A DNA stretch of 7,035 nucleotides from Cyanobacteria bacterium M_surface_7_m2_040 (GTDB lineage Bacteria > Cyanobacteriota > Cyanobacteriia > PCC-6307 > Cyanobiaceae). The notes beneath the pieces were generated by a model, which saw only the letters and a list, made by a program, of their open reading frames with translations, was not told the DNA's origin and did not search any database. Location of the stretch: contig VGPQ01000066.1 in the NCBI GenBank assembly GCA_016882555.1, positions 1 to 7,035 of the forward strand. The letters are read 5' to 3'. Position numbers and translations under genes: made by a program. Positions 7,033 through 7,035 of the stretch are shown piece after piece. Position 1 is the stretch's first letter, and each line of letters starts with the position of its first letter.

Positions 7033-7035
7033 CTC

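Overview
The window looks like chromosomal core-genome DNA from a high-GC unicellular picocyanobacterium (Synechococcus/Cyanobium type). This is inferred from three things. The base composition is very G+C-rich. The cyanobacterial HIP1 octamer GCGATCGC occurs three times in 7 kb. The gene set and order (rimP-nusA-ylxR-infB beside htrA-rpiA-hisD) match what I recall of marine and freshwater picocyanobacterial genomes. I could not search a database, so the genus is not proven.

Layout. Positions 1-2877 form a leftward (minus-strand) transcription and translation operon. Read in its own direction it is: a small four-cysteine protein of unknown function (2590-2877), rimP (2120-2593, 30S maturation), nusA (751-2091, elongation/antitermination), ylxR/rnpM (476-754) and the first 132 codons of infB (1-396, initiation factor IF-2), which runs off the left edge. 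Two junctions are 4-base stop/start overlaps (ATGA and GTGA), rimP-nusA has a 28-base spacer, and only the ylxR-infB junction has a sizeable leader (79 bases), with a good Shine-Dalgarno site and a possible stem-loop.

Positions 2912-5637 are rightward: a CpdA/Icc-like calcineurin-fold metallophosphoesterase, a secreted single-PDZ HtrA/Deg serine protease, and rpiA (ribose-5-phosphate isomerase A). The first and last parts of the rightward block are divergent from and convergent with their neighbours: the phosphoesterase start lies 34 bases from the start of the leftward operon, and rpiA meets hisD tail to tail.

Positions 5652-6962 hold hisD (histidinol dehydrogenase) on the minus strand. The last 73 bases form an upstream region probably divergent with a gene beyond the right edge, with a TAGGAT -10-like hexamer just inside the window.

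No gene-free stretch exceeds 300 bases; the longest is 79. I see no mobile elements, CRISPR arrays, rRNA or tRNA. No new multi-gene system is apparent. The most unusual items are small: a 24-base near-perfect palindrome that contains both stop codons of the convergent rpiA/hisD pair, a 12-base tandem duplication at the rimP-nusA junction that copies the rimP stop codon, and the uncharacterised four-cysteine protein leading the nusA operon.
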